Shown here in pieces: positions 13,643 to 21,124 of a stretch of 33,837 nucleotides of DNA. The translations under genes and the position numbers were made by a program. The notes beneath the pieces were generated by a model. That model had not been told where the DNA came from, ran no database searches, and saw nothing but the letters and a program-made list of their open reading frames with translations. Position 1 is the first letter of the stretch; each line of letters starts with the position of its first letter. This stretch comes from JABIBT01 sp964481835. GTDB lineage: Archaea; Nanobdellota; Nanobdellia; SCGC-AAA011-G17; PNOQ01. The DNA lies in contig CAYZTT010000007.1 of assembly GCA_964481835.1 (NCBI GenBank), positions 1 through 33,837 on the forward strand, written 5' to 3'.

Positions 13643-13930
13643 ATGGATAAAATTACTAAAGAGAAGCTCGAGAAATACTTTTTGGTTAGTGGAGAAGCAT
13701 ATGAATTAGCTAAAAAGAATGTTAATGGTAAAAAGAAAAAATTGGCGGAAGATTTTTTGGATATGATTTCTAGATATATTTCTGATGCAAAACATTTCTT
13801 TGAGAAAGGGGATTATGTTAATGCGTTTGCTGCCTTAAACTATGCACATGGATGGCTGGATGCTGGGGCGAGGTCTAAGATTTTTGATGTGCATGATTCT
13901 AGATTGTTTACAGTTGATGATAAAGTTTAA
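13643..13930 (+). CDS. DUF357 protein
   Basis: This 95-residue all-helical protein matches the archaeal DUF357 pattern. It contains a central helix with DMISRYISDAKHFFEKGDYVNAFAALNYAHGWLDAGAR, where the GD-x-x-NAFAALNYAHGWLDAG stretch is characteristic. Function is not known; such proteins are soluble and widespread in archaea. TTTAAATA about 26 bp upstream suggests a leaderless mRNA. The UMP kinase gene follows after 25 bp with its own TTTAAATA near 13927. Confidence 0.88.
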   Translation: MDKITKEKLEKYFLVSGEAYELAKKNVNGKKKKLAEDFLDMISRYISDAKHFFEKGDYVNAFAALNYAHGWLDAGARSKIFDVHDSRLFTVDDKV

Positions 13931-13955
13931 ATAGTGAGATTTCTAAAATTTATTT

Positions 13956-14633
13956 ATGAAAAAAGTTGTGGTGTCTTTAGGGGGGAGTGTTATTGTCCCT
14001 GATGAAATTGATTATAAATATTTGAAGAAATTTAAAAGATTAGCTAAAGGTTTCTCTAGGCGAAATAAGTTGGTGGTTGTGTGTGGTGGAGGCAGCACTG
14101 CCAGAAAATATATCGATCCTTTAGTTAGATCTCGGGCAGGTAGCAAGGCATATGCCAAGGTAGGAATTGCAGCTACAAGGATTAATGCAAGATTGGTTAA
14201 AAATATGTTTGGATTGGATTATGAATTGCCTGTTGATTTGAGGGGTGTTAAACGCTTACTGAAGAAAGAGAGTCTTATTGTATGTGGTGCCTTGGGTGCC
14301 AAGAAGGGAATGACTTCGGACGGGAATGCAGTTGAAATTGCTAGGTCTATTGATGCAGACTTTTTTGTTAACATTACAAATGTAGATGGATTATATGATA
14401 AGGATCCAAAAAAGAATAAGGGTGCAAAACATATACCTGCAATTAGTTATGGAAATTTTTTGAAAATGATTAGCAAGATAAAATACAAGGCAGGGCAACA
14501 TTTTGTTTTGGATCAAGCTTCTGCAAAATTGATTAAGAAACATAAAATTAAAACTTACATTGTGAATGAAGATTTGAGAAATCTGAAGAAAGCCCTGAAG
14601 GAAAGAAGATTTCGAGGGACAGTTATAGGATGA
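13956..14633 (+). CDS. pyrH: UMP kinase (archaeal type)
   Basis: This enzyme phosphorylates UMP to UDP in pyrimidine nucleotide synthesis. The 225-residue protein has the amino-acid-kinase fold signatures: VVSLGGSVIVP at the N-terminus, VVCGGGSTAR, KKGMTSDGNAVEIARSIDADFFVNITNVDGLYDKDPKKNK and a C-terminal FRGTVIG. Length and the N-terminal VSLGGS motif match archaeal PyrH. It overlaps the next kinase gene by 4 bp, so a nucleoside-monophosphate kinase pair is made from one mRNA. Confidence 0.93.
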   Translation: MKKVVVSLGGSVIVPDEIDYKYLKKFKRLAKGFSRRNKLVVVCGGGSTARKYIDPLVRSRAGSKAYAKVGIAATRINARLVKNMFGLDYELPVDLRGVKRLLKKESLIVCGALGAKKGMTSDGNAVEIARSIDADFFVNITNVDGLYDKDPKKNKGAKHIPAISYGNFLKMISKIKYKAGQHFVLDQASAKLIKKHKIKTYIVNEDLRNLKKALKERRFRGTVIG

Positions 14634-15112
14634 GCGTAATTTGCATTTCTGGGAGTGTTGGTTCTGGTAAGACTACTTTAAGTAAGAAACTGGCTAGATC
14701 TTTAAAATTTGAATATGTTGATGTTACTAAAGAAGTTAAAAAGAATAAATTGAGTATAGGCTTTGATGAAAAAAGGGATTGTGAGATTATTGATGAAAAG
14801 AAACTTTTGAAACTTCTGATTGAAAAAATAAATAAATCTAAGAAAAATTTGATTATTGATTCTATTTTTAGCCATCTTATCCCAAAGAAATATGTTGACC
14901 TTTGTATCGTTACAACTTGTGAAATTGATGTTTTGAGAGATAGGTTGAAGAAAAGAAAATATTCTCCTGAAAAGATTAAGGAGAATGTGGAAGCCGAGAT
15001 ATTTGATAGTTTTGTAATTGAAGCTAAAGAGAAGAAACATAGTTTACTAGTTGTTAATACTTCGAAAGGATATGAATTAAAAAAGATTAAAGATTATATT
15101 AAAGAAATTTAA
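14630..15112 (+). CDS. AK6/Fap7-type putative adenylate kinase
   Basis: The 160-residue P-loop kinase has Walker A GSVGSGKTTLSKKLA (8-22), a short LID-like region RLKKRKYSPEKIKENVEAEIFD and no long NMP insertion. This is the pattern of archaeal AK6/Fap7 (hCINAP) proteins, which combine adenylate kinase or ATPase activity with small-subunit ribosome maturation. The REKR-like block of the LID is recognisable. Codons overlap pyrH at ATGA. A shikimate or CMP kinase is less likely given length and LID sequence. Confidence 0.85.
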   Translation: MSVICISGSVGSGKTTLSKKLARSLKFEYVDVTKEVKKNKLSIGFDEKRDCEIIDEKKLLKLLIEKINKSKKNLIIDSIFSHLIPKKYVDLCIVTTCEIDVLRDRLKKRKYSPEKIKENVEAEIFDSFVIEAKEKKHSLLVVNTSKGYELKKIKDYIKEI

Positions 15113-15372
15113 TTTTTTAGTTTTTCCAATTTACGCTCTCTTAACCTTCTTATTTTTCTATATTTAACAATTTCTTCGATAATTACAAGGAAAAATAATG
15201 CAGATAAGACAACGACCACTACTATCATCCACCAGTTGCCTTTGAAATATAATTGTAAGAATACCAAAATTATCCCCAGTACTGTGAGAAAGGTTCTTAT
15301 AAAACTTAGAATTGTTCTTTCTTCAGCTAAAGCTGTTCTTTCTTCAGCCAATGCATCTCCTTTCTTTGACAT
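15109..15372 (-). CDS. DUF202 small membrane protein
   Basis: The 87-residue protein has the DUF202 signature LAEERT-x-x-SFIRT followed by two membrane helices (about 28-42 and 46-66) and a basic tail. The signature start is duplicated in tandem (ALAEERTALAEERT), matching a direct repeat in the DNA around 15314-15355. Function is unknown; the family includes the yeast VTC-associated proteins. It converges on the AK6-type gene, overlapping its stop by 4 bp. Confidence 0.85.
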   Translation of the reverse strand: MSKKGDALAEERTALAEERTILSFIRTFLTVLGIILVFLQLYFKGNWWMIVVVVVLSALFFLVIIEEIVKYRKIRRLRERKLEKLKN

Positions 15373-15426
15373 GATAAAAATTAGAATGTTTTATTTATAA
15401 ATTTTTTGATGAAATAAAAAAAAGAA

Positions 15427-15777
15427 TTATTTTACACAGTTGCAAGGTTTGAAACCGTTGTTGAGTGCAGTTGTTTTTGATTTGAAAGTCACTCTGCTTT
15501 TTGGCTTTATGTTTTTTGCAAATGGACATTCCCTAATGTGGAACTTTTTTCCAGACTTTGCTGCTATGAATGTCTTTTTCACTGTTTTTGCTACAGGTTT
15601 TGACTTCTTCTCTGCTGGCTTTTTTGATAGCCTGTCTGTCTTTTTGTGTAAAAGTTCAATATTTTCGATTAGTTTTCTTTGAATTTGGTTCAGTTCTATT
15701 ACTTTATTTTGAAGTTGAACTATATCGCTTTTTACTAATCCGAATGATTTTAAGACGTTTTTTTCTATATTTGTCAT
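15427..15777 (-). CDS. coiled-coil protein with C-terminal Ada-like metal-binding domain
   Basis: Residues about 1-50 form a predicted coiled coil (VKSDIVQLQNKVIELNQIQ). A Lys/Pro/Ala-rich linker follows, then about 45 residues of the small Ada-type zinc-site pattern: FIAAKSGKKFHIRECPFAKNIK and the end GFKPCNC. One His/Cys pair and a terminal C-x-C could bind zinc. Such domains occur in surface or nucleic-acid-associated proteins, so the function is open. It has no signal peptide. Confidence 0.7.
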   Translation of the reverse strand: MTNIEKNVLKSFGLVKSDIVQLQNKVIELNQIQRKLIENIELLHKKTDRLSKKPAEKKSKPVAKTVKKTFIAAKSGKKFHIRECPFAKNIKPKSRVTFKSKTTALNNGFKPCNCVK

Positions 15778-15865
15778 TTTGATTACCTATAAGTGGTAAT
15801 TTGAGGGGATTTTTAAGTGTTTCGAATTAGGTAAATTTATAAGTTTTAATGATAATTTCTATTCT

Positions 15866-16366
15866 ATGTTAGTTTTGAAGCAAAATAAGGAATTTGAAGA
15901 GAAATTGGGCATGTATAGCCAGAAAGTTGATATTTTGGATGTTCCGCTTGCGAAATTAAGAGATGAAGTGAAAAAGAGCAAAGGGAAGGTGGTTGTGCTA
16001 GGGGGAAATGATAAACAGAATAGATTGGCGTTAGAGATTAAGAAAGTTGATGTTTTATTAAGTCCAGAGGCGAATAACAAGGAAGATAATGTACATTATA
16101 GGAAATCTGGCCTAAATCAGGTACTTTGCAAGTTAGCTAAACAGAATGATATTGCAGTTGGCTTTGATTTTGCTAGATTGCTTAGATCTCAGGGAAAGGA
16201 AAGGGGAAAAATCCTAGGGAAGATGTTCTTTAATTATAAAATCTGTAAAAAATATAAGGTTAAGATGGTTTTTTCTAGTTTTGCTAAAGATAAATTTGAG
16301 TTGAGAAATGGCGATTCTATGCGCGTTTTTGAGAGAATCTTGGAAAAATACGCGAAAGATTTATAA
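15866..16366 (+). CDS. rnp3: RNase P protein component 3 (Rpp30)
   Basis: This is a subunit of the tRNA 5'-processing ribonucleoprotein. The 166-residue protein matches Rpp30 in its TIM-barrel-type blocks: ALEIKKVDVLLSPEANN, HYRKSGLNQVLCKLAKQNDIAVGFDFARLL, and KICKKYKVKMVFSSFAKDKFELRN. It is shorter than the usual 200 or so residues, with a reduced N-terminus, as seen in small archaeal genomes. Pop5 is encoded about 0.6 kb downstream. The two together with the intervening gene start the RNA-processing block. Confidence 0.85.
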   Translation: MLVLKQNKEFEEKLGMYSQKVDILDVPLAKLRDEVKKSKGKVVVLGGNDKQNRLALEIKKVDVLLSPEANNKEDNVHYRKSGLNQVLCKLAKQNDIAVGFDFARLLRSQGKERGKILGKMFFNYKICKKYKVKMVFSSFAKDKFELRNGDSMRVFERILEKYAKDL

Positions 16367-16400
16367 ATAAGTTTTGTCATTTTATAATTTCTCAGTGAAA

Positions 16401-16880
16401 ATGGAAGAAGGTATAAAAGTTAATTTTTTCAAGCACATGATGGTTCTAAAGATCCGGGACACCTATAAGGCGCCATATCATAAGAACAAATATGTGATTG
16501 TTAGGAAAACTGATGCGGTAAGCATGGTTAATTTGAAAAAACATCTTCAACAATATACTGGAAATTGGAGTTCTGGGATGTATGACATTCAATTTGTTCT
16601 AAAAGAGGGCACATATATGCAGCCTGCGATTTATTCTACTTTTTGCAGAATTGATGTTCGAGATGGAAAAGTAGTCAAACTTTGGAAGGCAAGCCCGTAT
16701 ACAAAGAAGCCGTATCCTTGTTGGGAGCACTTTGTTAAGAAAAAGAAAGTTGCCAAAAAACCTGTTAAGAAGAAAGCTGCAGCTAAGGCCAAACCTAAGA
16801 AGAAGGTTGCTAAAAAACCGGTTAAGAAAAAGCCTGTTAAAAAGGCCGTTCCAAAGAAAACAGTTAAGAAAAAGAAATAA
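16401..16880 (+). CDS. unknown globular domain with histone H1-like lysine tail
   Basis: I start this 160-residue protein at ATG 16401; a TTG further upstream at 16374 is less likely. Residues about 1-112 form a domain I do not recognise, rich in aromatics (KHMMVLKIRDTYKAP, NWSSGMYDIQF, YPCWEHF). Residues about 113-160 are almost only Lys, Ala, Pro and Val in repeats such as KKVAKKPVKKK. Tails like this bind RNA or DNA non-specifically. It lies between two RNase P protein genes, where some archaea have rpl15e, so a role in RNA or ribosome metabolism is a reasonable inference. Confidence 0.65.
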   Translation: MEEGIKVNFFKHMMVLKIRDTYKAPYHKNKYVIVRKTDAVSMVNLKKHLQQYTGNWSSGMYDIQFVLKEGTYMQPAIYSTFCRIDVRDGKVVKLWKASPYTKKPYPCWEHFVKKKKVAKKPVKKKAAAKAKPKKKVAKKPVKKKPVKKAVPKKTVKKKK

Positions 16881-16888
16881 AAGAAACA

Positions 16889-16964
16889 TTTATAAATAAC
16901 TTTTTTCTACTAGAAAATGTCGTGAAAATGGAGAAGTGTTAAGTTTTTACTTCTCGGTTATAAG
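16889..16964 (+). promoter_or_regulatory. promoter and structured leader of the pop5-proteasome-exosome operon
   Basis: TTTATAAA (16889-16896) places the expected transcription start at about 16917, which is itself an ATG that opens a two-codon ORF (ATG TCG TGA). A second mini-ORF, ATG GAG AAG TGT TAA, follows at 16928-16942. GAGAAGT (16931-16937) and ACTTCTC (16949-16955) are perfect complements and form a 7-bp hairpin with an 11-nt loop. It contains the stop of the second mini-ORF and ends 9 nt before the pop5 ATG. A leaderless mini-ORF followed by a hairpin is unusual and may regulate translation of the operon. Confidence 0.5.
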
Positions 16965-17303
16965 ATGAAACCGTTATTACCAAGCCTAAAAGAAAAGAAA
17001 CGTTATGTGGTTTTTGAGATTATCTCGGACAAAAAGATAGCTCAGAAGGACCTTGAGAAAGGAATTCAGGAGAATGTAACTAAGTTTCTTGGAGAATTAG
17101 GGATTGCAAAGTCAGGATTTATCTTATTGAAGGATGCGACTAAAGGAAATAAAGGAATAATAAGAACAAACGTAAAATATCAAGACGAAATGAAAATGGC
17201 ATTATCATTGATTAAAACAATGGGAAAAGAGAAAGCAATAGTTAATGTTATTGGTGTCTCTGGCATTTTAAATAAAGCAAAGAAGAAATTTTTGGAGGTG
17301 TAA
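16965..17303 (+). CDS. rnp2: RNase P protein component 2 (Pop5)
   Basis: The 112-residue protein is a match for archaeal Pop5: KKRYVVFEIISDKK at the start, a helix with NVTKFLGELGIAKSGFILL, and NKGIIRTNVKYQDEMKMALSLI, the typical RxxxxYVDxxRxAL-like block. With Rpp30 it activates the RNase P RNA core. First gene of the operon, it is separated from psmA by only 5 bp. The psmA ribosome binding site GGAGGTG lies inside its last codons. Confidence 0.85.
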   Translation: MKPLLPSLKEKKRYVVFEIISDKKIAQKDLEKGIQENVTKFLGELGIAKSGFILLKDATKGNKGIIRTNVKYQDEMKMALSLIKTMGKEKAIVNVIGVSGILNKAKKKFLEV

Positions 17304-17308
17304 GACAA

Positions 17309-18025
17309 ATGCAAGAAGCAGTTCAACATCAAATGATGGGGTATGATCGGGCAAGCACAATGTTTAGCCCAGACGGAAGATTATTACAAGTAGAGTATGC
17401 TAAAAAAACAGTAAAACAAGGTACACCGGTAATGGGAGTAGTTTGTAAAGATGGAGTTTTATTAGTTGCTGATAAAAGGATTATTGATAAATTAATCGTT
17501 GTCAATAGTGTTGAGAAGATTTTTCAAGTGGATGAGCATGTTGCTGCGGCAGCCTCTGGAATTATGAGCGATGCTAGAATCCTAATTGAGAAGGCACAGG
17601 TTATGGCACAGCAGCATAGGGTTACTTATGATGCGCCAATGGAGCCACATGCACTAGTAAAAGAGATTAGCAATCTTAAACAAGCCTATACACAATATGG
17701 GGGAGCTAGACCATTCGGAGTCTCGTTATTGTTTGCTGGAATTAATGATGGTCCACAGTTGTTTTTGACCGACCCTACAGGGATACATTGGGAATACAAA
17801 GCAACGGCAATTGGAGAGTTTGAAGACGAGTTAAAAGAAGTATTGTCTAAAAACTATAAAGAGAGTATGACAATTGATGAAGCAATAAAGATGACTGTAA
17901 ACGCTTTGAAATCTGTTCTTGGAAAAGAATTTAATTTGGACAGGTTAGATGGTGCGTACATTCATACAAGTGATAAGAAATTTAAGAGGTTGACTAAGGA
18001 GTATATTAGGAAGGCTATAAAATGA
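17309..18025 (+). CDS. psmA: 20S proteasome alpha subunit
   Basis: This subunit forms the outer heptameric gate rings of the 20S proteasome. The 238-residue protein carries the alpha signature YDRASTMFSPDGRLLQVEYAKKTVKQG, including the N-terminal gating segment and H0 helix. It also has VADKR, with the pocket lysine that receives the HbYX tail of the unfoldase. YGGARPFGVSLLFAG and LFLTDPTGIHWEYKATAIG are further alpha landmarks. It has no propeptide or catalytic threonine, so it is not the beta subunit. GGAGGTG at 17294-17300 sets the start. No beta subunit is in this window. Confidence 0.97.
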   Translation: MQEAVQHQMMGYDRASTMFSPDGRLLQVEYAKKTVKQGTPVMGVVCKDGVLLVADKRIIDKLIVVNSVEKIFQVDEHVAAAASGIMSDARILIEKAQVMAQQHRVTYDAPMEPHALVKEISNLKQAYTQYGGARPFGVSLLFAGINDGPQLFLTDPTGIHWEYKATAIGEFEDELKEVLSKNYKESMTIDEAIKMTVNALKSVLGKEFNLDRLDGAYIHTSDKKFKRLTKEYIRKAIK

Positions 18026-18714
18026 TTAAAGTTGAGGATAGTGTCATAGCGAGATTAAAGAAAGAAAATTTGAATTTTGAGATTCTTGTAGATTGCGAGA
18101 AAGCGATGGACTTCAAGAGAGGGAAGGCCCTTCTTGATGAAGTTTTAGTTACAGATGATATCTTTAAGGATAGTAAAAAAGGAGAGCATGCATCAGAACA
18201 GGATTTGATGAATGTTTTCAAAACAGAAGATAAAAAACTGATTGCTGAGAAAATCTTGAAGAAAGGAGAGGTTCAATTGACTACAGATTTTAAGAATAAG
18301 CTACGAGAAGAGAAAAAGAAAAAAATAGCTTTTTTAATTTCGCAATATGCAGTTAATCCTCAAAACAATATGCCTCATCCATTGGAAAGAATTGAAAATG
18401 CGATGGGTGAAAAGAAAGTAAAAATTGATGAATTTAAATCGGCTGAAACTCAAGTAGAAGATATTGTTGCAGAACTTAGGGACATACTGCCTATTTCTTA
18501 CGAAACTAAGAGATTAAATTTAGTTATCCCTGCTGATGCTTCTGGCAAAAGCTTTGGGATTGTAAAGAAATATGCCAAGATTCTGAGAGAGAGTTGGCTT
18601 GGAGATGGAAGTTTATCTATCGATGTTGAAGTGCCTGCAGGATTGCAAGCAGGATTATTCGATGATTTGAATAATATTGCGCATGGCAGGCTAGAATCAA
18701 AAGATTTGAAGTAA
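18022..18714 (+). CDS. SBDS/Sdo1 ribosome maturation protein
   Basis: SBDS helps release the anti-association factor from nascent large subunits. The 230-residue protein shows FEILVDCEKAMDFKRGK and the domain I block (LMNVFKTEDKKLIAEKILKKGEVQLT), followed by domain II helices (IAFLISQYAVNPQNNMPHPLERIENAM). It ends with a ferredoxin-like domain III (NLVIPADASGKSFGIVKKY). All three domains are present at normal length. It overlaps psmA at ATGA and is placed as in the archaeal exosome superoperon. Confidence 0.95.
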   Translation: MIKVEDSVIARLKKENLNFEILVDCEKAMDFKRGKALLDEVLVTDDIFKDSKKGEHASEQDLMNVFKTEDKKLIAEKILKKGEVQLTTDFKNKLREEKKKKIAFLISQYAVNPQNNMPHPLERIENAMGEKKVKIDEFKSAETQVEDIVAELRDILPISYETKRLNLVIPADASGKSFGIVKKYAKILRESWLGDGSLSIDVEVPAGLQAGLFDDLNNIAHGRLESKDLK

Positions 18715-18727
18715 TATGGAGGAAAAA

Positions 18728-19417
18728 ATGGGAAAAATATTAATTGAAGAAAGACAAATCGTTGTTCCCGGAGAGGAACTAGCGGAAGGTATGGATTATT
18801 TGCCAGGTGATGGATCTTTTAGAGACGGAGAAAAAATATACGCTCAAAAGGTCGGATTGGCACATGTAGATAATCGATTATTAAAAGTAATTCCTTTGGG
18901 TGGAAAATATCTACCAAAGGATGGAGACATAGTTATTGGGAAAATAGTAGATATTGGAATGTATGGGTGGAGAGTCGATTATGGCTGGCCATTCTACGCT
19001 ACGATTCCGTTGAAAGATGGAAGTAGAGACTTTATTCCTAATGGAGCTGATTTGACACAGTACTATACATACGGCGAATACGTTGCATGTAAGATTACTA
19101 AGGTCATTGGAAGCAAAATTATTGATGCAAGTATGAAATTGCCAGGTACAAAGAAGTTAGACAATGGTAGATTAATTGAAGTATTGCCTACAAGGGTTCC
19201 AAGAATAATTGGAAAACAAGGAAGCATGATTTCGTTGATCAAGGATGCTACTGGTTGCTTTATTGTGGTTGGGCAGAATGGATTTGTTTGGATCTCAGGT
19301 GGAGAACCAAAAGATCAGTTGCTTGCAGTCAAGGCAATAAGATTAATTGAGAAAGAAGCTCACGGTGAAGGATTGACAGAAAAGATTAGTGAGTTCTTGA
19401 AGAAGGAGAGTAAATAA
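18728..19417 (+). CDS. rrp4: exosome RNA-binding subunit Rrp4
   Basis: Rrp4 caps the Rrp41/Rrp42 hexamer and feeds RNA to it. I choose ATG 18728 because GGAGG at 18719-18723 lies 4 nt upstream. The ATG at 18716 is part of that ribosome binding region and would add four residues. The 229-residue protein has an N-terminal barrel (VVPGEELAEGMDYLPGDGSF), an S1 domain (GDIVIGKIVDIGMYGWRVDYG) and a KH domain (LPTRVPRIIGKQGSMISLIKDATGCFI) with the GxxG-type loop GKQG. Length is normal. Confidence 0.95.
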   Translation: MGKILIEERQIVVPGEELAEGMDYLPGDGSFRDGEKIYAQKVGLAHVDNRLLKVIPLGGKYLPKDGDIVIGKIVDIGMYGWRVDYGWPFYATIPLKDGSRDFIPNGADLTQYYTYGEYVACKITKVIGSKIIDASMKLPGTKKLDNGRLIEVLPTRVPRIIGKQGSMISLIKDATGCFIVVGQNGFVWISGGEPKDQLLAVKAIRLIEKEAHGEGLTEKISEFLKKESK

Positions 19418-19418
19418 A

Positions 19419-20123
19419 ATGGCTTATACAAAGAGATTAGATGGAAGAAAATTTGATCAAATAAGAGAGATGGATGCAAAGGTTGGCGTCATCAAACGAG
19501 CTACAGGTAGTGCTATGTTTAAAATGGGAAAAACAATAGCCTATGCAGCAGTTTATGGCCCACGAGATGTATTTCCCTCTTTTTTGCAAAATCCAGGCAG
19601 GGGAATACTAAGATGTTATTATGACATGTGGAGTTTCTCTGTAACAGAAAGAAAAAGACCTGGACCAACTAGAAGAAGTACAGAAATTTCCAAAGTTTCT
19701 GAGGCTGCACTGTTTCCAGCTCTAGATTTAGCTAAATTTAGAAGTACTGGGTTTGATGTATACATTAACATCTTACAAGCAGATGCAGGTACAAGAACTG
19801 CGGGGATAAACGCTGCTGCCTTGGCTTTGGCTGATGCAGGAGTTCCAATGAAGGACATGGTTTGTTCTGTAGCAGTTGGAAAAGTTGGCAACAAAATCTG
19901 TGTAGATTTAACTAAAGATGAAGAAGATTATGCAGAAGGAGCCACGGATTTGCCAGTTGCTGTAATGCCTAGATCTGGGAAAATAACATTGTTACAAATG
20001 GACGGAAATATGACCCAGAAAGAAATTAAAGAGGCACTAGAGATGAGCAAAAAGGCTGCAAAAGAGATTGAGAAATTACAAGTGAAGGCACTGAAAGAGA
20101 AGTATAAGGGGGATGGAAAATGA
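19419..20123 (+). CDS. rrp41: exosome catalytic subunit Rrp41
   Basis: Rrp41 is the RNase PH-fold subunit that degrades RNA phosphorolytically. The 234-residue protein has RLDGRKFDQIREMDAKVG, RATGSAMFKMGKT, the phosphate and RNA-binding RPGPTRRSTEIS, QADAGTRTAGINAAALALADAGVPM, and EEDYAEGATDLPVAVMP. The aspartate of the DLPVAVMP block corresponds to the catalytic Asp of archaeal Rrp41. All active-site blocks are present. It ends with ATGA overlap into rrp42. Confidence 0.97.
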   Translation: MAYTKRLDGRKFDQIREMDAKVGVIKRATGSAMFKMGKTIAYAAVYGPRDVFPSFLQNPGRGILRCYYDMWSFSVTERKRPGPTRRSTEISKVSEAALFPALDLAKFRSTGFDVYINILQADAGTRTAGINAAALALADAGVPMKDMVCSVAVGKVGNKICVDLTKDEEDYAEGATDLPVAVMPRSGKITLLQMDGNMTQKEIKEALEMSKKAAKEIEKLQVKALKEKYKGDGK

Positions 20124-20884
20124 ATAAATATATGAAATCTCTTATAGAGAAAGGCTCAAGAATTGATGGTAGAAAATTTGACGAACTAAGAAAACCTATC
20201 AAAATTGAATTAGGGATCTCTAACAAGGCTGAAGGTTCTGCAAAAGTCACTTGGGGCGAAACCGAAGTTGTGGTTGGCGTTAAGATGAATGTTGGGACTC
20301 CATACCCGGATAGTCAGGACCAAGGAGTTTTGATTACGGGGGCGGAATTAAGTCCTATGTCGGACCCAAAATTTTTAAGTGGACCACCTGGACCAGAAGC
20401 AATAGAGCTGGCTAGGATTGTCGATAGAGGAATTAGAGAGAGCAAGATGCTGGATGTTAAGAAACTGTGCATCAGGGAAGGCGAATTAGTTTGGACAATA
20501 TTCTTGGATATATATCCTATAAACAATGATGGAAATTTGATTGATGCTGCTTCATTGGCTGCAGTTGCTGCTTTGAAGAGTGCGGTTTTTCCTAAATTGG
20601 ATGGGGATAGGATTTTGTTTGGAGAATTTACAAAGAATAAGTTGCCTATCGATTTGACTCCAATAACTTGTACAGTTGGTACTATTGGGGGAGAAGCTAT
20701 TGTTGACCCAATTCGAGGCGAAGAGCCAGAATTGGATTCAAGAATATCGGTATCTGTTTCGGAAAAAGGAAACATCCATGCAATGCAAAAAGGCGGGATG
20801 GTCGGTTTGGATGTCGAATTAATCGATAAGATGATCGGTATGGCAGTAAAAAAGAGTGCTGAAATTAGAAAGGCATTAAAATGA
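20120..20884 (+). CDS. rrp42: exosome structural subunit Rrp42
   Basis: Rrp42 is the inactive RNase PH-fold partner that alternates with Rrp41 in the ring. The 254-residue protein has RIDGRKFDELRKPIKIELG, GETEVVVGVKMNVGTPYPDSQDQG, and a middle with the LCIREGELVWTIFLDIYPINNDGNLIDAA block. This block, with DGN and no Rrp41-type catalytic Asp, separates Rrp42 from Rrp41. Length is normal and the gene overlaps both neighbours by 4 bp. Confidence 0.96.
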   Translation: MNKYMKSLIEKGSRIDGRKFDELRKPIKIELGISNKAEGSAKVTWGETEVVVGVKMNVGTPYPDSQDQGVLITGAELSPMSDPKFLSGPPGPEAIELARIVDRGIRESKMLDVKKLCIREGELVWTIFLDIYPINNDGNLIDAASLAAVAALKSAVFPKLDGDRILFGEFTKNKLPIDLTPITCTVGTIGGEAIVDPIRGEEPELDSRISVSVSEKGNIHAMQKGGMVGLDVELIDKMIGMAVKKSAEIRKALK

Positions 20885-21072
20885 AACTAACAAAATACGA
20901 AAAGGCAAGAATTATTGGTGCAAGGGCTCTGCAGTTAGCTATGGGTGCTCCTATGTTGCTTAAGCTAGGTAAAAGCGATTTGGAAGGACTTAAGTTCAAT
21001 CCAATCAGGATTGCTATGCTAGAACACGAGAAAGGAGTCTTACCTATAACTATTAAGAGGCCCATGCCTTAA
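20881..21072 (+). CDS. rpoK: DNA-directed RNA polymerase subunit K (Rpb6/omega homologue)
   Basis: The 63-residue protein matches archaeal RpoK: LTKYEKARIIGARALQLAMGAP, the diagnostic TxYExARIIGARALQ(I/L)(A/S)xGAP block, and PIRIAMLEHEKGVLPITIKRPMP. It helps assemble and stabilise RNA polymerase. It ends the exosome operon by ATGA overlap with rrp42 and lies next to enolase. In many archaea rpoK and eno are neighbours, but the exosome genes are elsewhere. Confidence 0.95.
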   Translation: MKLTKYEKARIIGARALQLAMGAPMLLKLGKSDLEGLKFNPIRIAMLEHEKGVLPITIKRPMP

Positions 21073-21089
21073 TTTCTTTTTCTTTTCCA
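21072..21089 (+). terminator. T-rich terminator after rpoK
   Basis: The stop codon of rpoK is followed by a pyrimidine tract (AATTTCTTTTTCTTTTCC), typical of archaeal intrinsic termination on the non-template strand. Directly after it, TTTTATAAATTT around 21094-21105 serves as promoter for eno, which supports a transcript boundary here. Confidence 0.5.
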
Positions 21090-21124
21090 TTAATTTTATA
21101 AATTTGAATTTTAAGAATTAGCTT

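Noticed and set aside
16374..16400. TTG start adding nine residues to the lysine-tailed protein
   Set aside because: ATG 16401 is a better codon, and the added residues look like translated promoter DNA (TTTATAATTT).
16401..16880. Ribosomal protein L15e, which can sit next to RNase P genes in archaea
   Set aside because: No L15e motifs are present. Only the position and basic tail suggested it.
18716..18727. ATG 18716 as start of rrp4
   Set aside because: It overlaps the Shine-Dalgarno site that serves ATG 18728, and family members begin near the second Met.
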